Assembly (NCBI GenBank): GCA_023436425.1
Contig: JAEZJD010000295.1
Location: forward strand, 1-6,968
Length of the DNA: 6,968 nt
Source: Bacteroidota bacterium
Lineage (GTDB): Bacteria; Bacteroidota; Bacteroidia; Chitinophagales; Chitinophagaceae
Reading direction: 5' to 3'
Shown piece after piece: positions 4,930 to 6,968 of the stretch. Position 1 is the stretch's first letter. Every line of letters starts with the position of its first letter. The notes beneath the pieces were generated by a model. That model did not search any database and had not been told where the DNA came from. It saw only the letters and a program-made list of their open reading frames with translations. Both the position numbers and the translations under genes were made by a program.

Positions 4930-6968
4930 CTAGCTTAGATTTTGTAAACAGTCATCCAAATCTGCTTCCGTTTTTATTAACACTTCTCTTGCTTTGCTAC
5001 CTTGATTGGGACCGACGATGCCCGCGAGTTCCAGTTGATCCATCAACCTTCCTGCGCGGTTATAACCAAGCTTCATCCGCCGCTGAAGCAGCGACGTTGA
5101 CCCCTGCTGATGCTCCACAATGAGACGTGCAGCATCTCTAAAAAGGGGATCAAGTTCTTCATTGCCCGGCTTAATTGCTTCCTTTTTACTTTCTTCAATC
5201 AGCGGCAGTTCGAAAGGTTCTATGTTCAATTTTTGGTCGGCGATAAAATCCACTACTTGTTCTACTTCCTCCGTATCTACAAAAGCACATTGCAAACGCG
5301 TAAGTTCGCCGTGATGGGAAATAAGCATATCGCCCTTGCCAATCAGTTGTTCCGCACCGCCTGCATCTAGAATGGTTCTTGAGTCAATTTTAGAAGCGAC
5401 TTTAAATGCAACCCTTGATGGAAAATTCGCTTTAATGGTTCCGGTAATGATGTTAACCGAAGGACGTTGTGTGGCAATTACAAGATGAATACCAACTGCA
5501 CGGGCAAGTTGTGCTAATCGTGAAATCGGCGTTTCGATTTCTTTGCCTGCAGTCATTATTAAGTCTGCGAATTCATCGATGATCAAAACGATGAACGGAA
5601 GATATTCGTCATGATCGTTTCTTAGTTTGCCAGAAAGCACCTTGTCGTTATATTCTTTTATATTTCTGGTGCCCGCTTCTTTCAACAAATTGTATCGTTG
5701 ATCCATCACATCGCACAACGCTTTCAATGTGTAAATTACTTTCGACGTATCGGTGATGATTGCGTCTTCCTCGTTGGGCAGCTTTGCCAGATAGTACTTC
5801 TGAATTTTGCTATAAATACTCAACTCTACCTTCTTCGGATCGATCAAAACAAACTTCAGCTCCGTAGGCGTTTTCTTGTAAAGCAGAGAAATTAGAATGG
5901 TATTAATACCGACAGATTTTCCCTGACCCGTTGCACCGGCCATTAGCAAGTGCGGCATGGAGGCCAGATCAACAATGAAATTTTCGTTATCGATCTTTTT
6001 TCCGATAGCAATGGGAAGACTGTAGTTGGTATTGGTGAATTTCTCCGAAGCAAGCAAAGTCTTCATGCTCACGATTGTCTTTTTCACATTAGGAACTTCA
6101 ATACCGATGGTTCCTTTACCTGGAATGGGCGCAATAATGCGAATCCCCAGCGCTGCAAGACTTAGCGCAATATCATCTTCCAGGTTCTTTATTCGGGAAA
6201 TACGAACACCCGGCTTTGGAATAATTTCATAAAGCGTAACAGTAGGACCGACAGTAGCAGTGATTTTCGAAATCTCGATGTCGTAATGTTTCAGCGTTGT
6301 TTCAATCTGATTTTTATGTGCAATCAACTCCTCCTGGTCGAGAATAATTTTTTCCGAACCGTGAGTTTTCAGCAATTCCAGGTGTGGAAACAAAAACTGG
6401 CTTGCGTTCAACGTTTGTGTTTTGACGTGCAGCTTTTTTGGTGCAACGTTCGGTTCTTCAATGCCAGGATCAACGGCTTTTATTTCCAACTCAACATCAG
6501 AAGGATCTGAAAGGTTTGATTCATTGATTAATTCCTCGTTTTCAACAACGCTTATGTCCCGATTATGGAGAATGTCGTCCTGGATTTCAGAAGCAATTGC
6601 ATCGTCAGCAGGTATCGGATCTACCGGTTCATCTTTTTCAATTATTGTAAAACTTGATTCAGAGTCTTCATCATTTAACTGGAACACCATTCCGCCTTCA
6701 CCTTTCAACGAATTTCCCGGCGCTTGCTGCGCAGCATTTGCATACAAATCGTTTATGGAAGGGGCAAAAACATCCGGCTGTACATCGGCTTCTTTAATTT
6801 CGCCGGTTTCATCCACCACCAACTCTTTTCTTTTCTCAGGCAATTTAAAGCTCGGGTTAAACTGCCAAATAAAATAGCTGAAACCCAGCACAAGCAACAG
6901 TGCCGCGGTGCCTACTTTGCCCAGCAGACCAACCAGCCAATCGTTCATCAAATTACCGACTCCACCAC
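4930..6968 (-). CDS. ftsK: FtsK/SpoIIIE-family DNA translocase, N-terminus outside window
   Basis: FtsK is a septum-anchored hexameric ATPase that pumps double-stranded DNA and helps clear and resolve the chromosome terminus at division. The frame stays open to the window edge (678 complete codons). The TTG at 6951 and ATG at 6948 are internal, so most of the membrane domain is missing. Numbering from the 6951 codon: the last transmembrane helix (about 5-30); an acidic linker (about 36-170; 24 Asp/Glu in residues 91-165); the alpha domain with GPTVTLYEI (235-243), IPGKG (277-281) and GIEVPN (283-288); the beta RecA-type motor with Walker A GATGQGKS (339-346, Lys345) and Walker B IIDEFAD (Asp459, Glu460), then ATQRPS and the SRTILD-GGAEQLIGKGDML block; and the winged-helix gamma domain (about 600-659), which in FtsK reads KOPS DNA and contacts XerD. 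All catalytic motifs are intact. It is followed by lolA on the same strand. Confidence 0.97.
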   Translation of the reverse strand, partial: GGVGNLMNDWLVGLLGKVGTAALLLVLGFSYFIWQFNPSFKLPEKRKELVVDETGEIKEADVQPDVFAPSINDLYANAAQQAPGNSLKGEGGMVFQLNDEDSESSFTIIEKDEPVDPIPADDAIASEIQDDILHNRDISVVENEELINESNLSDPSDVELEIKAVDPGIEEPNVAPKKLHVKTQTLNASQFLFPHLELLKTHGSEKIILDQEELIAHKNQIETTLKHYDIEISKITATVGPTVTLYEIIPKPGVRISRIKNLEDDIALSLAALGIRIIAPIPGKGTIGIEVPNVKKTIVSMKTLLASEKFTNTNYSLPIAIGKKIDNENFIVDLASMPHLLMAGATGQGKSVGINTILISLLYKKTPTELKFVLIDPKKVELSIYSKIQKYYLAKLPNEEDAIITDTSKVIYTLKALCDVMDQRYNLLKEAGTRNIKEYNDKVLSGKLRNDHDEYLPFIVLIIDEFADLIMTAGKEIETPISRLAQLARAVGIHLVIATQRPSVNIITGTIKANFPSRVAFKVASKIDSRTILDAGGAEQLIGKGDMLISHHGELTRLQCAFVDTEEVEQVVDFIADQKLNIEPFELPLIEESKKEAIKPGNEELDPLFRDAARLIVEHQQGSTSLLQRRMKLGYNRAGRLMDQLELAGIVGPNQGSKAREVLIKTEADLDDCLQNLS

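Noticed and set aside
6422..6877. 151-codon open frame on the plus strand
   Set aside because: It lies wholly antisense to the FtsK linker, is Ser-rich in the manner of a reversed acidic frame, and matches no family I recognise.
6946..6951. TTG or ATG at 6951/6948 as the true ftsK start
   Set aside because: The frame continues open to the window edge with Gly-Gly-Val-Gly codons, and the missing membrane helices of FtsK must lie upstream.

Overview
The window looks like ordinary chromosomal DNA from a Gram-negative member of the Bacteroidota. Evidence for this: a short-chain (SDR-type) L-threonine 3-dehydrogenase of the Flavobacterium/Cytophaga kind, a LolA-family gene directly behind ftsK, near-absence of Shine-Dalgarno sequences before the starts, and promoter-like TAnnTTTG elements. 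A placement near Chitinophagaceae is only a guess. Both edges cut genes: a TrpF-family gene on the left (5' end missing) and ftsK on the right (5' end missing, minus strand). I see no tRNA, rRNA, CRISPR array, insertion sequence, phage gene or other mobile element. Coding density is very high, and no gene-free stretch exceeds about 100 bases.

Left part (1-3218). A plus-strand TrpF-like (beta/alpha)8-barrel gene runs head-on into a minus-strand 14-helix MFS exporter gene, and the two share the bases TTAA at their stop codons. Upstream of the exporter on the same strand, 51 bases away, lies the threonine dehydrogenase gene. With no visible terminator or promoter between them, tdh and the exporter probably form one transcription unit.

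Middle (3219-4176). An 84-base divergent spacer separates tdh from kdsA, the plus-strand gene for the enzyme that makes KDO 8-phosphate for lipopolysaccharide. KdsA carries all four ligands of the metal-dependent class. kdsA ends at a strong hairpin flanked by an A-run and a T-run, which can terminate transcription from both sides.

Right part (4177-6968). On the minus strand, ftsK (septal DNA translocase, C-terminal 678 residues visible) is followed by a lolA-like gene for a periplasmic lipoprotein carrier. The 102-base gap holds a good Bacteroidota promoter match (TTG - 23 bases - TATCTTTG), so lolA probably has its own promoter even if it also receives read-through from ftsK.

Functionally this is mostly housekeeping: envelope biogenesis (kdsA, lolA), chromosome segregation (ftsK), amino-acid catabolism (tdh) and efflux (MFS). 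I found no convincing undescribed system. The most unusual item is the divergent TrpF-like protein, whose conserved QLHG and Ser-Pro-Arg motifs are altered.
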